From Myxococcales bacterium (lineage in GTDB: Bacteria > Myxococcota_A > UBA9160 > UBA4427), in assembly GCA_014240165.1 (NCBI GenBank), contig JAAZXM010000005.1, positions 62,001 through 126,000 of the forward strand: a stretch of DNA of 64,000 nt, in the 5' to 3' direction. Positions 54,418 through 63,214 of this stretch are shown piece after piece (the stretch's first letter is position 1; every line of letters starts with the position of its first letter). The notes under the pieces are model-generated. The model saw only the letters and a program-made list of their open reading frames with translations. It made no database searches and was not told the DNA's origin. Made by a program: the position numbers and the translations under genes.

Positions 54418-55464
54418 CTAGATGGCGAATTGAAAGCCCACAGTGAGCAACCAGTCGGTCCTGAGTTGCGGACCCGAAAGATCCTGAAATGCAGGCAGTC
54501 CCGCCTCAACAGAAATGCGACTCCCCTTGAGCCGAGTTCCCAAAACATAGAAATCCATTCCGAACAAAGCATCCAGGCGCCGCCCGGCCTGCATGCTCGG
54601 ATCCGCGAGGGGCGAGAGCGCCGGGTTCAGTTGATCATCGGCGCCGGTGGGGTCGAACCACTGCTGCCATTTCAGCCGAAAGGATGTGCGAAACCATTGG
54701 GTCCAGCGGCGGCCCAGCCAGGTGCTGACGGTGTATTCATTACCCGCCTTGTAGCCCTCGGAATTACTCCCGGCTTGAAGAACGCCCAGGATCTGGCCGC
54801 CCCAGAAGGTCGACCGATAAAGACCGTTGTAGGTGAAACCCGGCTGGAGCGAGAGCGTCCCGGTGCCCAACTGCATGAGATAGGGCAACCGCTGAAGGCT
54901 CCCGGCGCTCACCCCGGTGATACCGGCGGGCGCTTCGCCGCTCTCATTGGTCGAACCCGAGGGAAGACTGAGTCCCAAATTCAAATGCACCCGGTGGATA
55001 TCGTCAGCGAAGACCGAGTAGAGGCCGTTGAGAACAACGTCGCCGAAACCTCTGACCGAGTTCGTATAGCGCTCGCCCGTGGACTCCACGTATTGCTCGA
55101 GGCTGCGCTCGTAGAAGGGAAGCGTAACGAAGAGGGTGACTGCGTCGCTGGGCTTCCAAGTCAACTCTATCACGTGGGCATAGGACCGGAACGAAAGCGG
55201 AACGCTTCCGCCCGTATAACTCCCCTCGATCTGGCTGGGCTGGACACGGGTGGTTCCGATGAGAAGGCCCTCTTCGTTTTCCACCTGGAGCCGGTAGGAG
55301 AGCTTCATCTGGCCGCTGTCATGAACGGCCTCGCCGAAAACTCCGATCGGGGGCTGCACGTCATCGGCATCGATCTGCTCCGCGAACGCCCCTGGGCCCG
55401 CAAGCCCCAGGAAAAACCCGGCCAGGAGTAAAACCTGTGCCGCAGCGAGCAGCGAAATTCTCAT
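54418..55464 (-). CDS. Outer-membrane beta-barrel protein
   Basis: Protein of 348 residues with a clear signal peptide ([26 protein letters not shown]) and many amphipathic strands ([38 protein letters not shown] with aromatic end). It resembles the phenol-degradation 'meta' transporter-like outer-membrane proteins, often near aromatic or hydrophobic substrate catabolism. It may import hydrophobic substrate. ATG 55464 has GAGGAAA before it. msrA follows after 11 bases on the same strand. Confidence 0.8.
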   Translation of the reverse strand: MRISLLAAAQVLLLAGFFLGLAGPGAFAEQIDADDVQPPIGVFGEAVHDSGQMKLSYRLQVENEEGLLIGTTRVQPSQIEGSYTGGSVPLSFRSYAHVIELTWKPSDAVTLFVTLPFYERSLEQYVESTGERYTNSVRGFGDVVLNGLYSVFADDIHRVHLNLGLSLPSGSTNESGEAPAGITGVSAGSLQRLPYLMQLGTGTLSLQPGFTYNGLYRSTFWGGQILGVLQAGSNSEGYKAGNEYTVSTWLGRRWTQWFRTSFRLKWQQWFDPTGADDQLNPALSPLADPSMQAGRRLDALFGMDFYVLGTRLKGSRISVEAGLPAFQDLSGPQLRTDWLLTVGFQFAI

Positions 55465-55582
55465 GGGCTGGATTTCCTCGCATTGGCGGGCGACCCGACG
55501 AACCAAAAAAAAGTGGGCTGGCTCGGCAGGGCGCGCGGAAACGCGAATCTAGACCAACCGCCCCAGCGCGACCACGCTCGCC

Positions 55583-56311
55583 TCATGAGTTGACCTCCTG
55601 GATCTCCCAACCCGGGGACCGGGCGCTCCGGCAGGCCACGGCCAGACAATGTTGGGGCGTTGGGCGCAGCCTCAGGTAATGCCAATTGCCCTGGCCCTCA
55701 GCCTCCTCCGAATCCGCGACGCACTCGGCCCCCTCCTCGCGCACCAGGCGGAATTGCAGCTGACGAAGCGGCGAGCGGATACCCGTTCCCCGGGCCTTGA
55801 GGCGCGCCTCCTTGAGTGTCCAGTATTCGAGAAAGCGCTCGCTTCGCTCGCTTGGGGCCCGGGCCTCGACATCCTCGAGTTCGGAAGGAGCAAGAACTCG
55901 CCGGGCCAGGGCCGAGTAGGCCCTGGGGCGCTCCGTGCTCTCGACGTCGATTCCGACAGGGCTCGACCGCGCCACGACGCAGGCGACCAGGCCGGAAGTA
56001 TGGGAGAGATTGAACTCCCATTTCTCGTCCGCGAGGCGAGCCACAACCGCGGGCTTGCCCAGGGCATCGGGCGCAAAGCGCCAAGCCGCGGGATCCCCCC
56101 CCGCGCAAAGAGAGAGAGTCTCTCGCAGGAGCGCGTGGGCTGTCGCAAAAGCAAGTTGCTCGGAAGCCACGCGACGCCCATGGCGCCGGCGTTCATCTTC
56201 CGAGAGAAGTGCCCATTGCCGCCTGCTCCGTGCCGAACCCACCGTCTCGAGGCGCACGTAGCGCACCAGAACGCGTTCGGAATTCGGGAGCGGCTGAGGG
56301 GAAGAGGCCAT
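55583..56311 (-). CDS. 4'-phosphopantetheinyl transferase (Sfp-like)
   Basis: Protein of 242 residues that attaches phosphopantetheine from CoA to carrier-protein serines. The family motifs are WEFNLSHTSG, VGIDVESTERPR (Asp/Glu metal ligands) and LEYWTLKEARLKARGTG. All key residues are present. It follows the DUF1214-like gene by 34 bases and so may be cotranscribed. No polyketide or fatty-acid synthase is nearby, so the carrier target is unknown. The longer ORF to 56446 is not used. Confidence 0.88.
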   Translation of the reverse strand: MASSPQPLPNSERVLVRYVRLETVGSARSRRQWALLSEDERRRHGRRVASEQLAFATAHALLRETLSLCAGGDPAAWRFAPDALGKPAVVARLADEKWEFNLSHTSGLVACVVARSSPVGIDVESTERPRAYSALARRVLAPSELEDVEARAPSERSERFLEYWTLKEARLKARGTGIRSPLRQLQFRLVREEGAECVADSEEAEGQGNWHYLRLRPTPQHCLAVACRSARSPGWEIQEVNS

Positions 56312-56345
56312 CGGGACCACGATAGCCCGAGGGCCACGCCATGAT

Positions 56346-57548
56346 CTACTCGCGAAAGCGCCGCAGAACGGCCCGGCGCCGGCGCTCGAGCGCCTGGGCA
56401 CGGGCTTCGGCGTCGATCCGGGGAACGTCCCGGGGCAGCGAGGCATGCAAATCCGCCAGGGGCACCTTTTCCAGGCGAATTTCCGGGGCGGCGTCGGCCT
56501 GAAGGAAACGAGCCGTCAGGGTGCCCTCCACGTTGTGGCCGGGGTCGAGCCAATTCGCGACCCCGGGATCATGGTGGGCGATGACCATCCGTATCATCCC
56601 ATCGTCGCTCAACTTCGCCTGGGCGCGATTCAGCGAACTCTGGCGCGTCGCGTACTCGACACATTCCCAATAGACATTGGCCAGAGCGACTCCCCAATGC
56701 AAACAGGAGGGCGGGCGAAATTCGATGATCACCGCCTCGTCGGCCCCGCAGCTGAAATTCCCCATCCCGTAGGCCAACCCGCGCATCCCGCTGCGCTCCC
56801 CCGCGGCCTCGGGCATATGGATGATCAGGCTATTGGGCGGCATGGAGAGAAAGCCCTGGCTCATCTTCTCCCAGAGGGTTCCGCCCTTCTCGAGCCAGCT
56901 TTGCAATTTCTCCAGGCGGCGAGCCATTTCGTCGCTCCGGGGCGCCGGCATGGGATATTCAGCGCCGATCCGTTCGATCAGAAGATCGGCTGGACGCTCG
57001 CCCTCCCAATCCTCGAAATATTGGCGGACCAGCAGGAACTCGGCGTCGTCACGCGAAGCAAGCCAATTGCCCGCGCTCTCCTCCCCGCCGATCCGGAGTT
57101 CGAAATGGCCTTCCGCATCCGTCTCGAGATCAGTTCCGTCCATCGATGCAATGGTGCCCCAGGAGGAAATATCCCCGTTGGCGTAGTGGCCAAAATTGAC
57201 TTGGAGATCGATGTGCTTCGCGGTCCCCCGCTTCCCCGACACGCAATAGGCCGCTCCGCCGCGAAGGGGCGCATAGAGATAAAGACAATCCGGATTATCC
57301 AGGCCCCAGGGCATGGTGTAATCGATCATTCGCCCGAATACGGGATAGTCGGGATCGTTGTGGGACACGCAGCTCACGATGCCCGCGGCCAGAAAACGCG
57401 TCAGGTAGCGAAAGCCCTCGCTGCGGTGGCGAGGGGTGTCGGGAAGGGCATCACCCATGACTCGCTCCGACGCCTTCAAAAGCGTCTCGCAGAGGGCTTC
57501 CCAGGCTTCGCCGCTCATGATTCGGGCATCTCGGGGATCCTGTTCCAC
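56346..57548 (-). CDS. DUF1214-like protein
   Basis: Protein of 400 residues. The C-terminal half matches the DUF1214 pattern: WGVALANVYWECVEYATRQSSLNRAQA, then MIRMVIAHHDPGVANWLDPG. The N-terminal half (YLTRFLAAGIVSCVSHNDPDYPVF, LYAPLRGGAAYCVSGKRG) also occurs in such proteins of steroid-degrading bacteria. Function unknown. GTG 57548 is chosen because GGAGG lies eight bases upstream; an ATG at 57518 is possible. Confidence 0.7.
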   Translation of the reverse strand: MEQDPRDARIMSGEAWEALCETLLKASERVMGDALPDTPRHRSEGFRYLTRFLAAGIVSCVSHNDPDYPVFGRMIDYTMPWGLDNPDCLYLYAPLRGGAAYCVSGKRGTAKHIDLQVNFGHYANGDISSWGTIASMDGTDLETDAEGHFELRIGGEESAGNWLASRDDAEFLLVRQYFEDWEGERPADLLIERIGAEYPMPAPRSDEMARRLEKLQSWLEKGGTLWEKMSQGFLSMPPNSLIIHMPEAAGERSGMRGLAYGMGNFSCGADEAVIIEFRPPSCLHWGVALANVYWECVEYATRQSSLNRAQAKLSDDGMIRMVIAHHDPGVANWLDPGHNVEGTLTARFLQADAAPEIRLEKVPLADLHASLPRDVPRIDAEARAQALERRRRAVLRRFRE

Positions 57549-57605
57549 CTCCTCCGCCTCCGTTCTATCCTCGACAGCCGCTCAGCCATCACGCGCAACG
57601 TTTCG

Positions 57606-58688
57606 ATGGCCGCCAGCATATCAAACGAAAGATGCAGCGAACGGAGGCCAACGGGAGTGGAGAGATTCGTCGTGGGCACCGGGCGGTGCGGATCCACCCT
57701 GCTTTCCCGCATGCTCGGGGAATCCCCGGGCACCGTGAGCTTGTTCGAGTTCTTCAATGGCCTCGACATGGCCGAGCGATTCGATCCGAACCCGATTTCC
57801 GGCGCCGCGCTGCTCGATTTGATCGCCCGAGAGCAACCCTTTGTTACCGCGGTCGTCCGCCGGGGCTACTCGGTGGAGGAAATCACCTATCCCTTCGCAA
57901 GCGGGGACAAGGAGAGCCCCTCTGGCGGGGGGCGGCGACGCGACGAAGCCCTTCCTTGGATCCTGGTCTCGATGCTACCCCGGCTCAGCGACCAACCCGA
58001 TGCACTCTTCGAGGCCTTGTGCCGCTTCGCGCGATCACTTCCGGCGCAGCCCCCACGCAACCATTACCTCGCACTCTTCGCCTGGCTCTGCGAGACACTC
58101 GGACGCAAAGTCTGGGTCGAACGTTCGGGCTCCTCCATCGATTACGTGGCGGACCTCATCCGCCTCTATCCCGAAGCCCGCTTCGTCCACCTGCATCGTG
58201 CCGGGCCCGAGGTCGCCCTTTCCATGCGGGAACACCACGCCTATCGGCTGCCCATCAGCCTGCTCTACGACGCGCCCCTGAATAGCGGCCTGCGGGTTTC
58301 AGAACTGCCCCCGATGGATCTCTCCGCCGCTCCCGAACCCGGCGATACCATCAGCCAGATACTCGAATCGCGCCCCCCGCCCGAATATTTCGGACGCTAT
58401 TGGGCAGACCAGATCCTTCGGGGCAAGCCTGCCCTGGATGCCCTGGATGCGAGCCAGGTGCTCGAAGTCTCTTTTGAGCGCCTCGTCTCCCAGCCCGCTG
58501 GGGTGTTGAGCCAGATCGCCGCATTCTTCGAAATCGAGGCGACCGCAGCAGGCCCGAATTGGATCGACCGAGCCGCGGCCCTGGTTCGAGGCATTCCTCC
58601 CCTGCGCGCAGGCGAAATCGAGGGGCCCAGCTACGCGCGGCTCGTGGAGGCCTGCTCCCCAGCGACCCAGCTGATGACGGCCCCATGA
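57606..58688 (+). CDS. Sulfotransferase-family protein
   Basis: Protein of 360 residues with the PAPS 5'-phosphosulfate loop FVVGTGRCGSTLLSRML and the later FVHLHRAGPEVALSMREHH (3'-phosphate region). It resembles bacterial LPS/glycan or lipid sulfotransferases. Acceptor unknown. The start has no strong ribosome site; the 747-residue frame from 56445 is antisense to the DUF1214 gene and not real. It is divergent from that gene, with 57 bases between. Confidence 0.85.
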   Translation: MAASISNERCSERRPTGVERFVVGTGRCGSTLLSRMLGESPGTVSLFEFFNGLDMAERFDPNPISGAALLDLIAREQPFVTAVVRRGYSVEEITYPFASGDKESPSGGGRRRDEALPWILVSMLPRLSDQPDALFEALCRFARSLPAQPPRNHYLALFAWLCETLGRKVWVERSGSSIDYVADLIRLYPEARFVHLHRAGPEVALSMREHHAYRLPISLLYDAPLNSGLRVSELPPMDLSAAPEPGDTISQILESRPPPEYFGRYWADQILRGKPALDALDASQVLEVSFERLVSQPAGVLSQIAAFFEIEATAAGPNWIDRAAALVRGIPPLRAGEIEGPSYARLVEACSPATQLMTAP

Positions 58689-58779
58689 TTGTTTCGCCTT
58701 TTCCGGACCGGCATCCCCGGCGCCCAATTCGGTTAATCTTCTGCCGCGCCGGCATATCAATCATGGAGAAAACCGAAAG

Positions 58780-59958
58780 ATGAGCATGGACTTCGCAGGT
58801 AAGACGGCCGTAGTGGGGATCGGCGCAACGGATTTCTCCAAAAATTCGGGCCGCAGCACGCTTCGACTGGCCGTCGAGTGCAGCGACGACGCCATCCGCG
58901 ACGCCGGGCTCCGGCCGGAACAGATCGATGGCATGGTGCTCTTCACCGTGGAGGAGAATCACGAGATCGACGTAGCGCGAAACCTGGGGATCAAGGAACT
59001 CACCCACTTCAGTCGCATCCACCACAGCGGCGGCGCGGCGTGCGGAACCCTTCACCAGGCCGCCATGGCGGTGCATAGCGGGGCTTGCAACTACTGCCTC
59101 GTCTTCAGGGCTTTCAACGAGCGCTCGGAAACACGCTTCGGCACCGGTGTCCAAAATCGGGCGCCCTCCCCCACCCCCATGGAGGTGGATTTCGGTTGGA
59201 GTTCACCCTTCGGCCTGCTCACTCCCGCGTCCTGGGTAGCCATGTTTGCTCAGCGCTACATGCACGATTACGGCGCCACCAGCGAGGATTTCGGGCGCAT
59301 CGCGGTCGCCGATCGAAAACACGCAGCCAACAACCCCAAGGCCCACTTCTACCAGCGACCCATCACCTTGGAGGAGCACCAGGAAAGCCGCTGGATCGTG
59401 AAGCCTCTGCACTTGCTCGACTGCTGCCAGGAGAGCGATGGGGGACAGGCCTTCGTAGTGACCACCCTCGAACGTGCCCGGGACTTGCCGAACCCGCCCG
59501 CGGTCATTGCCTCCGCGGCCCAGGGAAGCGCCGAAGATCAGCAGATGATGAAGAGCTATTACCGGGAAGAAATTTCGCACATCCTGGAGATGGGCATTTG
59601 TGCCCGGCAACTTTGGGAGGATACGGGCCTGGGGCCCGATGACATCCAGACCGCGATCTTCTACGACCACTTCACGCCGCTGGTCCTGCCCCAACTCGAA
59701 GAATTCGGTTTCTGCCCCCGCGGCGAAGCCCGCGACTTCATCGCGGATGGCAACATCGAAATCGGCGGCCGACTGCCCATCAACACCAATGGCGGGCAAC
59801 TCGGCGAGGCCTATATCCATGGCATGAACGGGATCGCCGAAGGGGTTCGGCAAGTGCGGGGCACTTCGGTCAACCCGGTACCGAACGTCGAGAACGTACT
59901 CGTCACCGCGGGCACGGCTGTGCCCACCAGCGCCCTGATCTTCTCCAAGGACGCCTAG
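58780..59958 (+). CDS. Ltp2-like thiolase-fold aldolase, second copy
   Basis: Protein of 392 residues, homologous to the gene at 6112-7254: the opening AVVGIGATDFSKNSGRS, the Cys-less RIHHSGGAACGTLHQA, the tyrosines in AIFYDHFTPL and LGEAYIHG, and the closing TAGTAVPTSALI. It is predicted to be a retro-aldolase or lipid-transfer protein, not a thiolase. No DUF35 gene is adjacent, so it must recruit one from elsewhere if it works like Ltp2. Confidence 0.83.
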   Translation: MSMDFAGKTAVVGIGATDFSKNSGRSTLRLAVECSDDAIRDAGLRPEQIDGMVLFTVEENHEIDVARNLGIKELTHFSRIHHSGGAACGTLHQAAMAVHSGACNYCLVFRAFNERSETRFGTGVQNRAPSPTPMEVDFGWSSPFGLLTPASWVAMFAQRYMHDYGATSEDFGRIAVADRKHAANNPKAHFYQRPITLEEHQESRWIVKPLHLLDCCQESDGGQAFVVTTLERARDLPNPPAVIASAAQGSAEDQQMMKSYYREEISHILEMGICARQLWEDTGLGPDDIQTAIFYDHFTPLVLPQLEEFGFCPRGEARDFIADGNIEIGGRLPINTNGGQLGEAYIHGMNGIAEGVRQVRGTSVNPVPNVENVLVTAGTAVPTSALIFSKDA

Positions 59959-59986
59959 GCGAGGCCCCGCTTGGGGCCAAGCCCTT

Positions 59987-61264
59987 TTAGTTCCAGCTGA
60001 GTTCGAGGAGAGAAGCCTCGCCGGGAACGCCCACCCGCAACGGAAAGCCGTAGAAACCCGTGCCCCGGTGGACGTAGAGATGATTCGTGCCTTTGGCGAA
60101 GTGGCCGTGATCGGGCCAGCGCGAGCGCGCCAGCACGGTCCAGTTGAGGCCCAAGCTCACGAGACCCATCTGCCCGCCATGGGTATGCCCCGAAAGAACG
60201 AGATCCACCGCATCGTCGGGCAATTCATGGAAAGCACTGGGATCATGGAGCAGCAATAAGCGGCGATGCCCCGGCAGACGCGGGTGCGCGGTGAGCAGGT
60301 TCTCCAAATGTTCGCTTCGATCGCTCCGCACGTAATCCGCACCGACGATTTGGACCGGGCCAGCCTCGGTCTCCACCGCGCATGCTTCGTCCATCAGAAG
60401 CCGGACGCCATTGGCCTTGAGCCCCGAGCGCACTTCGTCGGGGGCCTCGTGGTCGTGGTTGCCGAAGATGGCGAAGCACTTTCCGGGCAGCTTGCGCAGG
60501 GGAGAGAGGGCCTCGGCCAGGGCCCCCGAAGTCGCGTTGCTCTCCATGGTGAGAAAGTCACCGGTGAGAAGGACCAGATCCGGATCCCGAGAAACCAACT
60601 CGTCGACGATCCGCCGAAGCCGGTCAACGGGTTGCCAGGGTCCGAGATGGGGGTCCGTGACCTGAACCACGCGTAGGGGACGGGTTTCCAGAGGCGGGGC
60701 GGGGGTACGCCGATAGCGCTCCATGGGAAGACGCCCGAAGCCCTCGGGGCGGGCTTCGTCCAAGCGGAGCCGGACGATTTCGGCAAAGAGCCGGGGCGAT
60801 GTAAATGCCGCGACCCCGCCCACCACGTAGGGGAGAAAGTCCAGAGGAGCGAGCCAATGAAGCACGGTCTCGGCACCGAGAAGCCAGAGCAAAAACCGAG
60901 GAATCAGAAGGCCGAGCATCCAAAAACTCGCCATGAAGCCCGAGGCCAGGAAGACCTGACCCGGAATGGAGATCAGGCCGCGAAAGGCCCGGCCGCGCAT
61001 TCGCGCGCGCACCAATGAGGCGTAGTGGCCCGAGGTCGCCGCCATCCCATAGGCAAAGCCCGCCTGGAGCCAGGGCAGGACGGCGGGACTCACCCAATCC
61101 GCCAGCCGGAAGTAGACCACCCCGCCGCCCACCGAGGCAATCCCCAGCACGATGCCGCTGAAAATCGCGTAAAAGCGGCCGCGTCTGAGCCCGGCGTACG
61201 CGGGGATCGTTACGAGGGTGGTGACGGCGATGATGGGGAAGATCCAGGGCAAGGCTTCGAACAT
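59987..61264 (-). CDS. Membrane-anchored metallophosphoesterase
   Basis: Protein of 425 residues: four or five N-terminal helices (residues 1-150), then a calcineurin-like phosphoesterase with VTDPHLG, LLTGDFL, IFGNHDHE, LHDP and GHTHGGQMG, which hold the two metals. The catalytic site faces the side opposite the helices' cytoplasmic end cannot be decided. UDP-2,3-diacylglucosamine pyrophosphatase-like or YaeI-like roles are possible. ATG 61264 is used; the ORF to 61501 is an unlikely extension. Confidence 0.85.
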   Translation of the reverse strand: MFEALPWIFPIIAVTTLVTIPAYAGLRRGRFYAIFSGIVLGIASVGGGVVYFRLADWVSPAVLPWLQAGFAYGMAATSGHYASLVRARMRGRAFRGLISIPGQVFLASGFMASFWMLGLLIPRFLLWLLGAETVLHWLAPLDFLPYVVGGVAAFTSPRLFAEIVRLRLDEARPEGFGRLPMERYRRTPAPPLETRPLRVVQVTDPHLGPWQPVDRLRRIVDELVSRDPDLVLLTGDFLTMESNATSGALAEALSPLRKLPGKCFAIFGNHDHEAPDEVRSGLKANGVRLLMDEACAVETEAGPVQIVGADYVRSDRSEHLENLLTAHPRLPGHRRLLLLHDPSAFHELPDDAVDLVLSGHTHGGQMGLVSLGLNWTVLARSRWPDHGHFAKGTNHLYVHRGTGFYGFPLRVGVPGEASLLELSWN

Positions 61265-61401
61265 GGCGGCGGGGACCCTAGACCAATCCGGGCGCTGTAG
61301 GCAATCGCCAGCATGGATCGCTGGGATCGCCGCGCCCCGGCCCCCATGGGACTTCGAGTCGGCTATGGGTTTTGGGGTCAAGCTGGACGAGGGGAAGCGA
61401 G

Positions 61402-62109
61402 ATGCGAAAGTGGATCGTCTTCGGGGCGTTGGGACTGGCCGGATTCGCGGCCTGGCTCGGCCTGCGGGGATATACGTCGGCGGCCACCGCCGACCCGGCA
61501 TTTTTCGAAGAGGCGATCGCGGCTTTCGAGCAAGCGGACCGCATCGCGCCGCCGGAGCCCGGCGGGATCGTCTTCGTGGGCAGTTCGAGCATTCGCTTCT
61601 GGACTGGGCTCGACCCGGACATGGCCCCGCTCCGGGTTCTGAATCGGGGCTTTGGCGGCGCGCAATTCAGCCACCTGCTCCACAACGTCCACCGGGTGGT
61701 CACCCTCTACGCGCCTCGCGCCGTGGTGACCTATGCCGGCGACAATGACCTCGCCGAGGGCACGGGGAAGAGCGCCGAGCGCGTCTTCGGCGACTATCAG
61801 CGCTTTGTCGCCGAGATTCGCGAACGGGTGCCCGGGGCGCGGTTCTATTTCCTCACCATCAAGCCCTCGGTTCAGCGCTGGGCGCGCTGGCGGGAAATGA
61901 GCCGGGCGAACGCGATGATCGAGGCTTGGAGCGCCGGGGATCCGCGATTGAATTATCTCGACGTGGCGACGCCTCTGCTGGGCGAGGACGGCGAGCCCCG
62001 GGCCGACCTCTTCATGGCCGATGGGCTGCATCTCAACGCCGAGGGCTACGCGGCCTGGGCCCAGGTGGTGCAGCCGAGACTGCTGGCCGATCTCGGCCCG
62101 GGGGATTGA
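61402..62109 (+). CDS. SGNH/GDSL hydrolase, secreted
   Basis: Protein of 235 residues: N-terminal signal or anchor (VFGALGLAGFAAWLGLRGY), then an SGNH esterase fold with block I VFVGSSSIRFW (catalytic Ser), Gly in NRGFGGAQFSH, Asn in TYAGDNDLAEGTG and DGLHLNAEG (Asp/His). All four blocks are intact. GAGGGGAAG lies six bases before the ATG. Substrate unknown; ester or acetyl hydrolysis in the periplasm. Confidence 0.88.
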   Translation: MRKWIVFGALGLAGFAAWLGLRGYTSAATADPAFFEEAIAAFEQADRIAPPEPGGIVFVGSSSIRFWTGLDPDMAPLRVLNRGFGGAQFSHLLHNVHRVVTLYAPRAVVTYAGDNDLAEGTGKSAERVFGDYQRFVAEIRERVPGARFYFLTIKPSVQRWARWREMSRANAMIEAWSAGDPRLNYLDVATPLLGEDGEPRADLFMADGLHLNAEGYAAWAQVVQPRLLADLGPGD

Positions 62110-62119
62110 ACCGGAAGGC

Positions 62120-63055
62120 TCAGCCCTCTCCGCCCAGGCGCCGACGAATCTTCGCGACGGCGTCGATACTGGCTTCGGTGGTCTCGGCCACCGCCATCAG
62201 ATTGAATTCCCCGCAACCCGCTTCGGCATAGGGGGCGAGGAAATCGGCGATCTCCTCCGCCGTGCCATGGGGGCTGTACTTCTCGAAGCGTTCGTAGGGC
62301 GTGCGGTACATGGCCGTCATGGCCTTGGCCAAGCGCTCGCGTGCCCGGCTTTTATCGTCGTCGACGCCGATCCAGACCTGGATGCCGTTGCGCCTGGGCG
62401 GCTCACTTCGGCCGGCTTCCACGGCAAATTCGCGAATGCGGTCCAAGGTGGAGGCATAGCGGTCCGCCGTGGACCAGATGCCCAGCCAGCCGTCGCCCCA
62501 ACGCGCAGCCCTGCGCAGCGCAGCATCGGCCCGGCCGCCGATCACGATGGGCACCGCGGGGTTCGGGGCCGGAAGAATCAGGGCCTCCTCGATTTCGAAG
62601 AACTCGCCCCGGAACGTCGTGGGCTCCCCGGAGAGCAGGCCGCGCAAGACCTCGAGACACTCGTCGGTGCGACGGCCCCGGGTAGCGGGGTCGACGCCGC
62701 AGACCTCGATTTCGTGGCGGTCTTCGCCCCCCACCCCCACGCCGAGGATCAGCTGTCCCGGAGCCGATTCGGCCAGGCTGGCAATCTGGCGCGCCACCGG
62801 GGCCGGGTGCCGCAAAGCGAGCAGGTACACCCCGACATAAACGCCCAGGCTCGGAGCCAGGGCGGCCGCCGTCGCGGCCTGGATCAGCCCGTCCATTCCC
62901 AGCCCGGTGTGGAAACTCACGTGGTCCGCCATGAAGACGTGATCGAGCCCCCCATCCTCGGCCCGCCCCAGCAGGGCCCTACGCCGATCGTGGGGCCCTG
63001 TGAGCATTTCGCTGTGGGCGAGCGTTCCGACCCTGGGTCGCGTGGGAGGAGTCAC
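62120..63055 (-). CDS. LLM-class F420-dependent oxidoreductase
   Basis: Luciferase-like enzyme of 311 residues from GTG 63055. Elements are GLDHVFMADHVSFHTGLGMDGL, GVYVGVYLLALRHPAPVARQIASL, QLILGVGVGGEDRHEIEVCGVD and VIGGRADAALRRAARWGDGW. It is the third F420-type enzyme in the window and the least like the other two. Substrate unknown. It converges with the SGNH gene. Confidence 0.85.
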   Translation of the reverse strand: MTPPTRPRVGTLAHSEMLTGPHDRRRALLGRAEDGGLDHVFMADHVSFHTGLGMDGLIQAATAAALAPSLGVYVGVYLLALRHPAPVARQIASLAESAPGQLILGVGVGGEDRHEIEVCGVDPATRGRRTDECLEVLRGLLSGEPTTFRGEFFEIEEALILPAPNPAVPIVIGGRADAALRRAARWGDGWLGIWSTADRYASTLDRIREFAVEAGRSEPPRRNGIQVWIGVDDDKSRARERLAKAMTAMYRTPYERFEKYSPHGTAEEIADFLAPYAEAGCGEFNLMAVAETTEASIDAVAKIRRRLGGEG

Positions 63056-63214
63056 GCACGGGATCCTAGTATGCCTCCGGCCCCAGGTCGCCGGGAGGGT
63101 CTGAAAAGCCGGCGAAGGGCGAACTCCAAACCCCGCCCTTCATTCGGTAGCCTCTGGGCTCGCGGTCCGATGGGGCCGCGCTCCCGGGCAGGGGCCCGGG
63201 CTGCCGAGGGAGTC

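Noticed and set aside
56445-57605. Long upstream extension of the sulfotransferase frame
   Set aside because: It is antisense to the DUF1214-like gene; the P-loop lies within the first 35 residues after 57606, as expected for the family.
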